64,000 nt of DNA from Mycobacterium noviomagense. Lineage in GTDB: Bacteria; Actinomycetota; Actinomycetes; Mycobacteriales; Mycobacteriaceae. Where the stretch lies: positions 3,534,001-3,598,000 of the forward strand of contig NZ_AP022583.1 of NCBI RefSeq assembly GCF_010731635.1. Reading direction: 5' to 3'. This document shows positions 31,501 to 39,672 of this stretch, piece after piece; the first letter of the stretch is position 1, and every line of letters begins with the position of its first letter. The position numbers were made by a program, and so were the translations under genes. The notes under the pieces are model-generated. The model was given only the letters and a program-made list of their open reading frames with translations. It was not told the DNA's origin and made no database searches.

Positions 31501-32415
31501 ATGCCGAAGGCGGATATTGCGGCGCTACTGGCCTTGAGCGCTGCGGTGTTCATCGCGATCGGCAACGTGATCCATCAGCGCGCCGCGCGACAGGTCACCG
31601 ACAAACCGGTCGGTCATGTGGGGTTGTTCGCAAGGCTGCTGCGCTACCCATGGTGGTGGGTGGGAAGTCTGGTCGGCGCCGTCGGCTTCGGCTTGCAGGC
31701 CGCGGCTTTGGGCTTGGGATCGGTGCTGTTGGTGCAGGCATTGCTGGTGACGGCGCTGCTGTTCGCCTTGCCGATCAACGCCCGAGTGAATCACCGCAGG
31801 ATGACCAAACGTGAGTGGATATGGGCGGCGTTGTTGGCCGGTGCGGTCGCGATCGTCGTAACCATCGGGCATCCGTCGGCCGGTCACGCGCGGGCCTCGA
31901 TAGCTACCTGGGCGATCACCCTTTTGATCATCGGCCCGGCGTTGGTGGCGTGCTTGGTGGCTGCGCGCAGGCGCTCCGGTCCGATAGTCGCGGTGCTCCT
32001 GGCAATCGCCTCCGCTTTATCGTGGGCGCTGTTTGCGGTGCTGACCAAAGGGGTCATGGGGGCGCTGGGCGGTGGCGTGGGAGCGCTGCTACGGGCGCCG
32101 GAGTTCTACGGCTGGCTGTTGGCCGGGTTGGGTGCGACGGTGTGGCAGCAGTCGTCGTTTCGCGCTGGCGCGCTGACCGCATCGCTGCCGACATTGACCG
32201 TCTGCCAGCCGCTGCTGGGTTCGGTGCTCGGCATCGCGATGCTCGGCGAAGTGCTGCGTCCGGGCCAGGCGGGCTGGTCGACCTTGGCAGTCGCGGTGGT
32301 GGTGATGCTTGCCGCGACGGTGGCCCTGGCCCGCGACGAGGCGGCCACGGTGGCACTCGACCGCAGCGACGACATGGCGGCCACCCGCCAACCCGCAATG
32401 TCGCCAGGACGTTAG
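31501..32415 (+). CDS. DMT/EamA-like membrane protein, copy 3
   Basis: A 304-residue paralogue of copies 1 and 2. ATG 31501 is chosen because GGGGAGG lies 5-11 nt before it and the N-terminus (MPKADIAALLALSAA) then aligns with the others; the frame is open to 31450. It ends 10 nt before the LigB-like gene, linking the cluster to the miaA-dapF-hflX operon. Confidence 0.85.
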   Translation: MPKADIAALLALSAAVFIAIGNVIHQRAARQVTDKPVGHVGLFARLLRYPWWWVGSLVGAVGFGLQAAALGLGSVLLVQALLVTALLFALPINARVNHRRMTKREWIWAALLAGAVAIVVTIGHPSAGHARASIATWAITLLIIGPALVACLVAARRRSGPIVAVLLAIASALSWALFAVLTKGVMGALGGGVGALLRAPEFYGWLLAGLGATVWQQSSFRAGALTASLPTLTVCQPLLGSVLGIAMLGEVLRPGQAGWSTLAVAVVVMLAATVALARDEAATVALDRSDDMAATRQPAMSPGR

Positions 32416-32425
32416 TTTTGGTGGC

Positions 32426-33112
32426 GTGCTGGGCGCCATTGCGATCATTCCGTCCGCGCCTGTGCTGGTCCCGCAACTGGCCGGAGCAGCCGCCGCCGAG
32501 ATAGCCGACTTGCGCGAGGCGGTGATGGCCGCTGCCGCCTCGCTGCCGCCGCGTTGGATTGCTGTGGGTGCCGGGCCGATTGACCGCGTGGTCGGGCCCG
32601 ACAACATCGGTACTTTTGGGGGCTTCGGCGTCGAGCTGCCCGTGCGGCTGGCGCCCAAAGCTGACCGACAACCCGGGAACCTGCCGCTGTGTGCCCTGAT
32701 GACCGCGTGGGTGCGTGAGCAGGCCCAGCCCGAGGCGTCGGCCGAGGTGCGGGTCTACGCCGCCGGCCACCACGTCGACGCTGCGTTGGACCGAGGCCGG
32801 CAACTGCGCGCCGAGATCGACCAAATCGCCGAGCCCATCGGGGTGCTGATCGTGGCCGACGGCGCGAACACCCTGACCGCCGCCGCGCCCGGTGGCTACC
32901 AGCCGAGCGACGTCGACGTTCAACGCGCCTTGGACGACGCGCTGGCGTGCGGTGATCTGGCTGCCTTGGCCCGGCTGCCGGACCAGGTCGTCGGGCGCCT
33001 GCCGTTGCAGGTGCTGGCCGGGCTCGCCGAGCCGGCGCCGCGATCGGCCAAGGAGCTCTACCGCGGAGCGCCCTACGGGGTGGGCTACTTCGCCGGCATC
33101 TGGCAGCCGTGA
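32426..33112 (+). CDS. Class III extradiol dioxygenase (LigB)-like protein
   Basis: A 228-residue protein matching the family of Rv2728c, with a LigB-like fold: the N-terminus [18 protein letters not shown], then GAGP-DRVVG, and a C-terminal [11 protein letters not shown]. Clear iron-ligand histidines of true dioxygenases are not evident, so catalysis is doubtful. Start GTG 32426. The stop overlaps the miaA GTG by four bases (GTGA), a coupled operon with miaA, dapF and hflX. Confidence 0.8.
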   Translation: MLGAIAIIPSAPVLVPQLAGAAAAEIADLREAVMAAAASLPPRWIAVGAGPIDRVVGPDNIGTFGGFGVELPVRLAPKADRQPGNLPLCALMTAWVREQAQPEASAEVRVYAAGHHVDAALDRGRQLRAEIDQIAEPIGVLIVADGANTLTAAAPGGYQPSDVDVQRALDDALACGDLAALARLPDQVVGRLPLQVLAGLAEPAPRSAKELYRGAPYGVGYFAGIWQP

Positions 33113-34026
33113 CCCGACCGCTCGCGATCGTCGGGCCGACCGGCACCGGCAAGTCGCAGCTGGGGCTCGATGTCGCCGAGCGGCTCGGCGGCGAAATCGT
33201 CAACGCCGACGCCATGCAGCTCTACCGCGGCATGGACGTCGGCACCGCCAAACTGCCCGTCGCCGAGCGCCGCGGCATCCCGCATCACCAGCTCGACGTC
33301 CTGGACGTCACCGAGACCGCCACCGTCGCCCGCTACCAGCAGGCCGCGGCGGCCGACGTGGAAGCCATCATGGCCCGCGGCGCGGTGCCGGTCGTGGTCG
33401 GTGGGTCGATGCTTTACATCCAGTCGCTGCTCGACGACTGGGCGTTCCCGGCGACCGACGCTGCGGTGCGCGCCAAATGGGAGCAGCGGCTTGCGGAGGT
33501 CGGCGCGGCCAGGCTGCACGCCGAGCTGGCCAGCCACGACCCGGCCGCCGCGGAGTCGATTCTGCCCACCGACGGTCGGCGCATCGTGCGGGCGCTGGAA
33601 GTCGTCGAGCTCACCGGCCAACCGTTCAGTGCATCCGCACCGGCCATCGGCGCGCCCCACTGGGACACCGCCATCATCGGATTGGATTGCGACAGTTCGG
33701 TTCTCGATGAGCGGCTGGCCCGGCGCACCGACACCATGTTCGAGCAGGGTCTCGTCGACGAAGTGATCGGCTTGCTGGAGCAAGGCCTGCGCGACGGTGT
33801 CACCGCGTCGCGTGCGCTGGGCTACGCACAGGTGATCGCCGCCCTGGATGCCGGCGGAACACCGGAGTTGCTCGACGACGCCCGCCGGCAGACCTTCATC
33901 GGCACCCGCCGCTACGTGCGGCGACAGCGCTCGTGGTTTCGCCGCGACCACCGCATCCACTGGCTCGACGCTGCCGCGCCCCGCCTCGTCGACGCAGTGT
34001 TGGAGGTGTACCGAGACGTATCCTGA
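33109..34026 (+). CDS. miaA: tRNA dimethylallyltransferase MiaA
   Basis: A 305-residue enzyme that transfers the dimethylallyl group to A37 of tRNAs reading UNN codons, the substrate for MiaB encoded nearby. The P-loop GPTGTGKS (9-16), [17 protein letters not shown] and the tRNA-binding [16 protein letters not shown] segment are all present. Start GTG 33109 overlaps the upstream stop; dapF follows after 4 nt. Confidence 0.97.
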   Translation: MTRPLAIVGPTGTGKSQLGLDVAERLGGEIVNADAMQLYRGMDVGTAKLPVAERRGIPHHQLDVLDVTETATVARYQQAAAADVEAIMARGAVPVVVGGSMLYIQSLLDDWAFPATDAAVRAKWEQRLAEVGAARLHAELASHDPAAAESILPTDGRRIVRALEVVELTGQPFSASAPAIGAPHWDTAIIGLDCDSSVLDERLARRTDTMFEQGLVDEVIGLLEQGLRDGVTASRALGYAQVIAALDAGGTPELLDDARRQTFIGTRRYVRRQRSWFRRDHRIHWLDAAAPRLVDAVLEVYRDVS

Positions 34027-34030
34027 GCAA

Positions 34031-34903
34031 GTGATCTTCGCCAAAGGCCACGGCACGCAAAACGACTTCGTGCTGCTGCCCGACCTGGACGCGAAGCTGA
34101 CGCTGACCCCCGCTGCGGTGTCCGCACTGTGCGACCGGCGCCGCGGGTTGGGCGCCGACGGGGTGCTGCGGGTCACGACCGCGGCAGCCGCGCAGAGCGC
34201 CGGTGTGCTCGACCGCCTGCCCGACGGTGTCGACGCCGGCGACTGGTACATGGACTACCGCAACGCCGACGGCTCCATGGCGCAGATGTGCGGCAACGGC
34301 GCGCGGGTGTTCACGCACTACCTGCGGGCCAGCGGGCTCGAGCATCGCGATGAGTTCGTCGTCGGGTCGCTGGCCGGGGCTCGACCGGTCGTCCTGCATC
34401 ACGTCAGCCCCGTCACCGCCGACATCACCGTCGACATGGGCAAGGCCAACCGGCTCGGCGCGGGGGAGGCGGTGGTTGGTGGGCGGCGGTTCGCCGGCCT
34501 AGCGGTCGATGTCGGCAACCCGCATCTGGCGTGCGTGGATGACGAGTTCACGGCCGAGACGTTGGCGGCTCTGGACGTCGGCGCCCCGGTCAGCTTCGAC
34601 CGCGCGCAGTTTCCGGATGGGGTCAACGTCGAAGTCCTCACCGCACCGGACGACGGCGCGGTCTGGATGCGGGTCCACGAGCGGGGTGTGGGCGAGACCC
34701 GCTCCTGCGGCACCGGAACCGTCGCCGCCGCGGTCGCGGCGCTGGCCCACAACGGTGCCGCCACCGGCACGCTGACCGTGCGGGTGCCCGGCGGCGAGGT
34801 CGTGGTCACGCTCACCGAGGCCACCAGCTACCTGCGCGGGCCGTCGGAGTTGGTCGCTCACGGCGAACTGAGTGAGGAATGGTGGCGCGGGCAGCAGCGT
34901 TAA
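34031..34903 (+). CDS. dapF: Diaminopimelate epimerase
   Basis: A 290-residue cofactor-independent epimerase converting LL- to meso-diaminopimelate for peptidoglycan and lysine. Both catalytic cysteines are in place: C87 in MCGNGAR and C226 in SCGTGT. Start GTG 34031, four nucleotides after miaA. With dapA at the window's left end, two steps of the same pathway lie in this segment. Confidence 0.97.
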   Translation: MIFAKGHGTQNDFVLLPDLDAKLTLTPAAVSALCDRRRGLGADGVLRVTTAAAAQSAGVLDRLPDGVDAGDWYMDYRNADGSMAQMCGNGARVFTHYLRASGLEHRDEFVVGSLAGARPVVLHHVSPVTADITVDMGKANRLGAGEAVVGGRRFAGLAVDVGNPHLACVDDEFTAETLAALDVGAPVSFDRAQFPDGVNVEVLTAPDDGAVWMRVHERGVGETRSCGTGTVAAAVAALAHNGAATGTLTVRVPGGEVVVTLTEATSYLRGPSELVAHGELSEEWWRGQQR

Positions 34904-34949
34904 TTCGGATGCGCGTCGCCGATTCGGCGTGCACCATCTCTAATTGCCT

Positions 34950-36389
34950 ATGACATATCCCGAAGCTCCCCGTCACCCCCCTGCTGAGCCCAGCACGGGC
35001 GAGTTGGCGCTCGACGACCGCTCGGCGCTGCGCCGGGTCGCCGGACTGTCGACCGAACTTGCCGACATCTCCGAGGTCGAATACCGGCAGCTACGGCTGG
35101 AACGCGTCGTGCTCGTCGGCGTGTGGACCGAGGGCAGCGCCGCCGACGCCCAGGCCAGCCTGGCCGAGTTGGCGGCACTGGCTGAAACCGCCGGCTCGCA
35201 GGTCCTCGAAGGACTCATCCAGCGCCGCGACAAGCCCGACCCGTCGACCTACATCGGCTCCGGCAAGGCGCAGGAGCTTCGCGAGGTCGTGCTTGCCACC
35301 GGCGCCGACACCGTCATCTGCGACGGCGAGCTGTCCCCGGCACAGCTGACCGCGCTGGAAAAGGCGGTCAAGGTCAAAGTCATCGACCGCACCGCGCTGA
35401 TCCTCGACATCTTCGCTCAGCACGCCACCAGCCGAGAAGGTAAAGCCCAAGTCTCGCTTGCCCAAATGGAATACATGCTGCCGCGCCTGCGAGGCTGGGG
35501 TGAATCGATGTCCCGGCAGGCCGGTGGTCGTGCCGGCGGCAGCACCGGCGGCGTGGGTCTGCGCGGTCCCGGTGAGACCAAGATCGAGACCGACCGGCGG
35601 CGCATTCGCGAGCGGATGGCCAAGCTGCGCCGCGACATCAAGGGCATGAAGCAGGTCCGCGACACCCAGCGCAGCCGCCGACTGGACAGCGACATGCCGT
35701 CGATCGCGATCGTCGGCTACACCAATGCTGGCAAGTCGAGCCTGCTCAACGCGCTCACCGGCGCCGGGGTGCTGGTGCAAGACGCCTTGTTCGCGACCCT
35801 GGAACCGACCACCCGCCGCGGGCAGTTCGATGATGGCCGCCCGTTCGTGGTCAGCGACACGGTCGGTTTCGTGCGCCACCTGCCCACCCAGCTGGTCGAA
35901 GCGTTCCGCTCCACGCTGGAGGAAGTCGTCGACGCGGATCTGCTTGTCCATGTGGTCGACGGCGCCGACGTCAACCCGCTCGCCCAGATCAGCGCGGTGC
36001 GTCAGGTGCTTTCCGAGGTGATCGCCGACCATCACGGCGATCCCGCGCCAGAACTGCTGGTAGTCAACAAGGTTGACGCGGCCGGCGATCTCGCGCTGGC
36101 CAAGTTGCGGCGTGCGCTGCCCGGCGCGGTGCTCGTCTCCGCGCGCACCGGGGAAGGCATCGACGCGCTGCGTCGGAGGATGGCCGAGTTGGCCGCACCG
36201 ACTGACACCGCCGTCGATGTGGTGATCCCGTATCACCGCGGCGACCTGGTGGCCCGGCTGCACACCGATGGGCGGGTGCAGCAGGCCGAGCACAACAGCG
36301 ACGGCACCCGGATCAAGGCCCGGGTTCCGGTGGCGCTGGCCGCCAGTCTGCGGGAGTTCGCGGCGGCGGGAAGTCAGTCCACTTCGTAA
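34950..36389 (+). CDS. hflX: Ribosome-associated GTPase HflX
   Basis: A 479-residue protein. The HflX N-terminal domain (about 45-200, with DPSTYIGSGKAQEL) and a Gly-rich linker GGRAGGSTGGVGLRGPGE precede the G domain with G1 GYTNAGKSS, the DTVGFVR G3 and NKVD G4. It splits or rescues stalled ribosomes under stress in other bacteria. ATG 34950 preferred over the in-frame TTG 34944. Its 3' end overlaps the convergent unknown gene by 16 nt. Confidence 0.95.
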   Translation: MTYPEAPRHPPAEPSTGELALDDRSALRRVAGLSTELADISEVEYRQLRLERVVLVGVWTEGSAADAQASLAELAALAETAGSQVLEGLIQRRDKPDPSTYIGSGKAQELREVVLATGADTVICDGELSPAQLTALEKAVKVKVIDRTALILDIFAQHATSREGKAQVSLAQMEYMLPRLRGWGESMSRQAGGRAGGSTGGVGLRGPGETKIETDRRRIRERMAKLRRDIKGMKQVRDTQRSRRLDSDMPSIAIVGYTNAGKSSLLNALTGAGVLVQDALFATLEPTTRRGQFDDGRPFVVSDTVGFVRHLPTQLVEAFRSTLEEVVDADLLVHVVDGADVNPLAQISAVRQVLSEVIADHHGDPAPELLVVNKVDAAGDLALAKLRRALPGAVLVSARTGEGIDALRRRMAELAAPTDTAVDVVIPYHRGDLVARLHTDGRVQQAEHNSDGTRIKARVPVALAASLREFAAAGSQSTS

Positions 36390-36877
36390 ACGTCCTCGGC
36401 GGCCGCGGCCATCAGCCGCTCGGCCAGGTCGGTCTTCAGGTCGTCGAGGCGGGCTTCCTCGTCGGGGCTGCGGCCGGTTTTGGTTGCGAGGTCGATGAAT
36501 TCGTCGGTGACGAAGCCGTCCCGCAGCAGCAAGGTCGCAGAGCGGTCGCCGATCCCAAGCTCGAACACGAAGCTTTGCCGCAGGCGGCCATGGTCCGGAC
36601 GCGCCAAGCTGAGATCGACCGTGTAGCGGCCGTCGGTGACCGCGCGGGTGACGGCTTCGAACCCGTCGCGCGCCCCGGGCCCCTGGAACGCGGTGCGCAC
36701 CCTCACCGAACGCCGCTGTGGCGGTTCGCTCGCAGATAGCAGCCCAAACGCGCGCTGCATGGCTTTGAACGCGGTGGCCACGCCGGCAGGCGAATATGGC
36801 CCGGCATAACGCAGCATGTCGGCGAACGAGAACTCGAGGATCTGCCCGCGCTCTTGTACGCGGATCACGTCGGCCAT
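36374..36877 (-). CDS. Conserved-looking protein of unknown function
   Basis: I do not recognise this 167-residue protein. It starts MADVIRVQERGQILEFSFADMLRYAG, has a mixed alpha/beta composition with RSVRVRTAFQGPGARDGFEAVTRAV in the middle, and ends in an acidic helical tail (DEEARLDDLKTDLAERLM). No membrane segment or signal peptide. Codon use is like that of neighbours, and it fills the hflX-fadE20 gap, overlapping hflX by 16 nt. In M. tuberculosis those two genes are adjacent as I recall, so this is an extra gene here. ATG 36877 is preferred over an upstream start. Confidence 0.7.
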   Translation of the reverse strand: MADVIRVQERGQILEFSFADMLRYAGPYSPAGVATAFKAMQRAFGLLSASEPPQRRSVRVRTAFQGPGARDGFEAVTRAVTDGRYTVDLSLARPDHGRLRQSFVFELGIGDRSATLLLRDGFVTDEFIDLATKTGRSPDEEARLDDLKTDLAERLMAAAAEDVYEVD

Positions 36878-36966
36878 GGCGCCGAGGATAGGCGCTACCG
36901 AGGGTCCGCCCAACCATCCGGTTGGTATATCTTGGGCGGCAGAGTCCGAGCCGCCGGAGGTCCCTG

Positions 36967-38127
36967 ATGGATACTGCTGTCAAGTACGAGCGCACGCTGT
37001 TCGAGGCCGAGCACGAACTGTTCCGTGAGTCGTACCGGGCATTCCTGGATCGCCACGTCGCGCCGTACCACGACGACTGGGAAAAGGCCAAGATCGTTGA
37101 CCGCGGAGTGTGGCTGGAGGCCGGTAAGCAGGGCTTCCTGGGCATGGCCGTGCCCGAGGAGTACGGCGGGGGCGGCAACCCCGACTTCCGCTACAACACG
37201 ATCATCACTGAAGAGACGACTAGGGGACGCTACAGCGGAATCGGGTTCGGGCTGCACAACGACGTCGTGGCGCCGTACTTGCTGCGGCTGGCCACCGACG
37301 AACAGAAACAACGGTGGTTGCCGAAATTCTGCACCGGCGAGCTGATCACCGCGATCGCCATGACCGAACCAGGCACCGGCAGCGACTTGCAGGGCATCAA
37401 AACCCGCGCCGTCAAGCAGGACGATCACTACGTGCTCAACGGGGCAAAGACGTTCATCACCAACGGAATCAATTCCGACTTGGTGATCGTCGTCGCGCAG
37501 ACCGATCCGGACAAAGGCGCGCAAGGCTTTTCACTGCTCGTCGTGGAACGCGGCATGGAGGGTTTCGAGCGCGGCCGTCACCTGGACAAGATCGGCTTGG
37601 ATGCCCAGGACACTGCTGAGCTGTCGTTCACCGACGTCAAGGTTCCGGTCGAGAACCTGCTCGGCGAGGAAGGCAAGGGGTTCATCTACCTCATGCAGAA
37701 CCTGCCCCAGGAGCGGATCTCGATCGCGATCATGGCCGCCGCGGCGATGGAGACGATGCTGGAGCAGACTGTGCAATACACCAAGGAGCGCAAGGCATTT
37801 GGTCGTCCGATCGGCAGTTTTCAGAACAGCCGGTTTCTGCTGGCCGAGTTGGCGACCGAGGCCACCGTCGTGCGGATCATGGTCGACGAGTTCATCCGGC
37901 TGCACCTCGACGGCAAGCTCACCGCTGAGCAGGCCGCGATGGCCAAGTGGTACGCAAGCGAAAAGCAGGTGCACCTGATCGACCGCTGCCTGCAGTTGCA
38001 CGGCGGCTACGGCTACATGCGCGAATACCCGGTTGCGCGGGCGTATCTCGACGCCCGGGTTCAGACGATCTACGGCGGCACCACCGAGATCATGAAGGAG
38101 ATCATCGGCCGCAGCCTCGGCGTCTAG
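36967..38127 (+). CDS. fadE20: Acyl-CoA dehydrogenase FadE20
   Basis: A 386-residue FAD-dependent acyl-CoA dehydrogenase, long-chain type. Signature blocks AMTEPGTGSDLQGIKT, RKAFGRPIGSFQ, LHGGYGYM and YGGTTEIMKEI are intact; the last holds the usual catalytic-end region. It should introduce the 2,3 double bond in beta-oxidation. ATG 36967 follows GGAGG by 6 nt. The upstream gene is divergent, so it has its own promoter; it converges with terC. Confidence 0.95.
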   Translation: MDTAVKYERTLFEAEHELFRESYRAFLDRHVAPYHDDWEKAKIVDRGVWLEAGKQGFLGMAVPEEYGGGGNPDFRYNTIITEETTRGRYSGIGFGLHNDVVAPYLLRLATDEQKQRWLPKFCTGELITAIAMTEPGTGSDLQGIKTRAVKQDDHYVLNGAKTFITNGINSDLVIVVAQTDPDKGAQGFSLLVVERGMEGFERGRHLDKIGLDAQDTAELSFTDVKVPVENLLGEEGKGFIYLMQNLPQERISIAIMAAAAMETMLEQTVQYTKERKAFGRPIGSFQNSRFLLAELATEATVVRIMVDEFIRLHLDGKLTAEQAAMAKWYASEKQVHLIDRCLQLHGGYGYMREYPVARAYLDARVQTIYGGTTEIMKEIIGRSLGV

Positions 38128-38133
38128 CGTCCG

Positions 38134-39321
38134 CTAGCGCGCATTGTGCGCGTCGTGCGCCTGGTGAGCTTGGCGCAACAGCTGCATCAGGTCGTCGTCG
38201 TTGCTGACCTTCTCTCGATATTTACTTGGCAGCGCGTGTATTTGGTTTTCCTCGTCGAGCAGCCGGTCGAAGATCTTCTGCCGTTCGACCGGATCGGATT
38301 CGTAACGCTGGTCGAGGTATTCGATGGCGTGGCGGCGGGCGCGTGCGACGGCGTTTTGCGCCCGGCCCCGCGCTGACAGCAACGACAGCACTGTCGTGAC
38401 GACCAGAATCGCGATGATCACCGTCAGCGACACGGTGGTGCTCAATTCCACCCCCGGAACCGATTTCCCACCGTTGACGAACGGAACGTTGTTTTCACGC
38501 AGCGCTTGCAGCATCAGTTTCACGCCGATAAAGGCGAGGATCAGCGCCAGCCCGTAGGACAGGTACACCAGCCGATAAAGCAGTCCGTCGATCAAGAAGT
38601 ACAGCTGGCGCAGCCCCAACAGCGAAAGCGAGGTAGCAGCGAATATCAGATACACGTTTCGGGTAAGACCGAAGAGCGCCGGAACCGAGTCGAACGCGAA
38701 CAGCAGATCCGTGCCGCCGAGCGCCGTCATCACCAGCAACATCGGGGTCATCACCCGCCTGCCGCTTTCGACGATGAACAACCGGTCGTGGTCGTAGTTG
38801 TCCGAGGTGCGCAAGAACCGCTTGGCGACGCGGATCGCCAAGGTGTCGGCCGTGCGGCGCTCAGTGGCCTCCGGTTTGGCCAGCAACACTGCGGTGACCA
38901 GCAAGAGCACCGCAAAGAGGTAAAACGCCCAGTCGAAAATCCGGACTAACGCCGCGCCCAGAACGATGAAGCCGGTGCGCGCGATGAGCGCGAAAACAAT
39001 GCCGAACAACAGCACCTTTTGCTGAGCAACACGGGGCACTCCGAAGCTGGCCATGATCACCAGGAAAACGAACAAATTGTCGACCGATAAAGCTTGGTTG
39101 CTGAGATAGCAGGCGAAATATTCAATGCCCATTGTCGTGCCGCCGAGCATTACTACGGCTGCACCGAACACAAACGCCGCTCCGATATAGGCCGTCGACC
39201 AGATCGCTGCGTCGCGCACGGTCGGTATGTGTGGCCTGCGGACGTGGAAGAAATAGTCGAATAACGCCAAACCGACGATGATCGCGATGGTCAGGGCCCA
39301 GACCAGCCCGGAAACACCCAT
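38134..39321 (-). CDS. TerC/Alx-family membrane protein
   Basis: A 395-residue integral membrane protein with about eight helices and the TerC motifs SVDNLFVFLVI and LFAFDSVPA, whose acidic residues line the metal path. Homologues export manganese or other metals. A cytoplasmic helical tail (about 320-395) follows. Start ATG 39321. It matches Rv2723. No yybP-ykoY manganese riboswitch core was recognised in the leader; instead a strong hairpin lies about 52-70 nt upstream. Confidence 0.92.
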   Translation of the reverse strand: MGVSGLVWALTIAIIVGLALFDYFFHVRRPHIPTVRDAAIWSTAYIGAAFVFGAAVVMLGGTTMGIEYFACYLSNQALSVDNLFVFLVIMASFGVPRVAQQKVLLFGIVFALIARTGFIVLGAALVRIFDWAFYLFAVLLLVTAVLLAKPEATERRTADTLAIRVAKRFLRTSDNYDHDRLFIVESGRRVMTPMLLVMTALGGTDLLFAFDSVPALFGLTRNVYLIFAATSLSLLGLRQLYFLIDGLLYRLVYLSYGLALILAFIGVKLMLQALRENNVPFVNGGKSVPGVELSTTVSLTVIIAILVVTTVLSLLSARGRAQNAVARARRHAIEYLDQRYESDPVERQKIFDRLLDEENQIHALPSKYREKVSNDDDLMQLLRQAHQAHDAHNAR

Positions 39322-39672
39322 GTAGCTGTGTGTCCTCCCACGGCATGCGTCGTGCGCGGTCCCCGGCAATCGGATGGGGTCGTCCCCATCAGTTGGAGAA
39401 CCCAATCCTTGCGCAGGCAAAACTCAATCCGGACGGTAACGCAATCCGTGTGCAAGCTGTACGGGGCCACGCCCGCGACGCGCCGTCGCTGCATCATTTC
39501 GACATCGGCTGGGTATCTCTTTCCGTAATCTCTGCGATGTGACTTCGCAATTGCGGCCGGCTGGAGCAAAGTGGTGTCGGCCGAGCGCGGGCCCTGCCGA
39601 GGTCCGTAATGGGTCAGAGCCCGACGATGAATGCAATCCACGAGTAGCGATAGCGGCGGCCAGGGAGGGTTG
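39322..39672. other. 351-nt divergent intergenic region terC / LGFP gene
   Basis: No gene seen. A perfect hairpin with arms GATGGGG (39373-39379) and CCCCATC (39384-39390) and a 4-nt loop lies in the terC leader; it could be a protein-binding site or an RNA element. Base composition is slightly AT-enriched toward 39500-39560. Promoters for both flanking genes must lie here. Confidence 0.6.

Noticed and set aside
35091..37178. 695-residue minus-strand frame opposite hflX and fadE20
   Set aside because: Overlaps three supported genes; composition is that of a shadow frame.
39322..39480. yybP-ykoY manganese riboswitch upstream of terC
   Set aside because: The conserved core sequences of that class could not be recognised; only an unrelated hairpin is seen.
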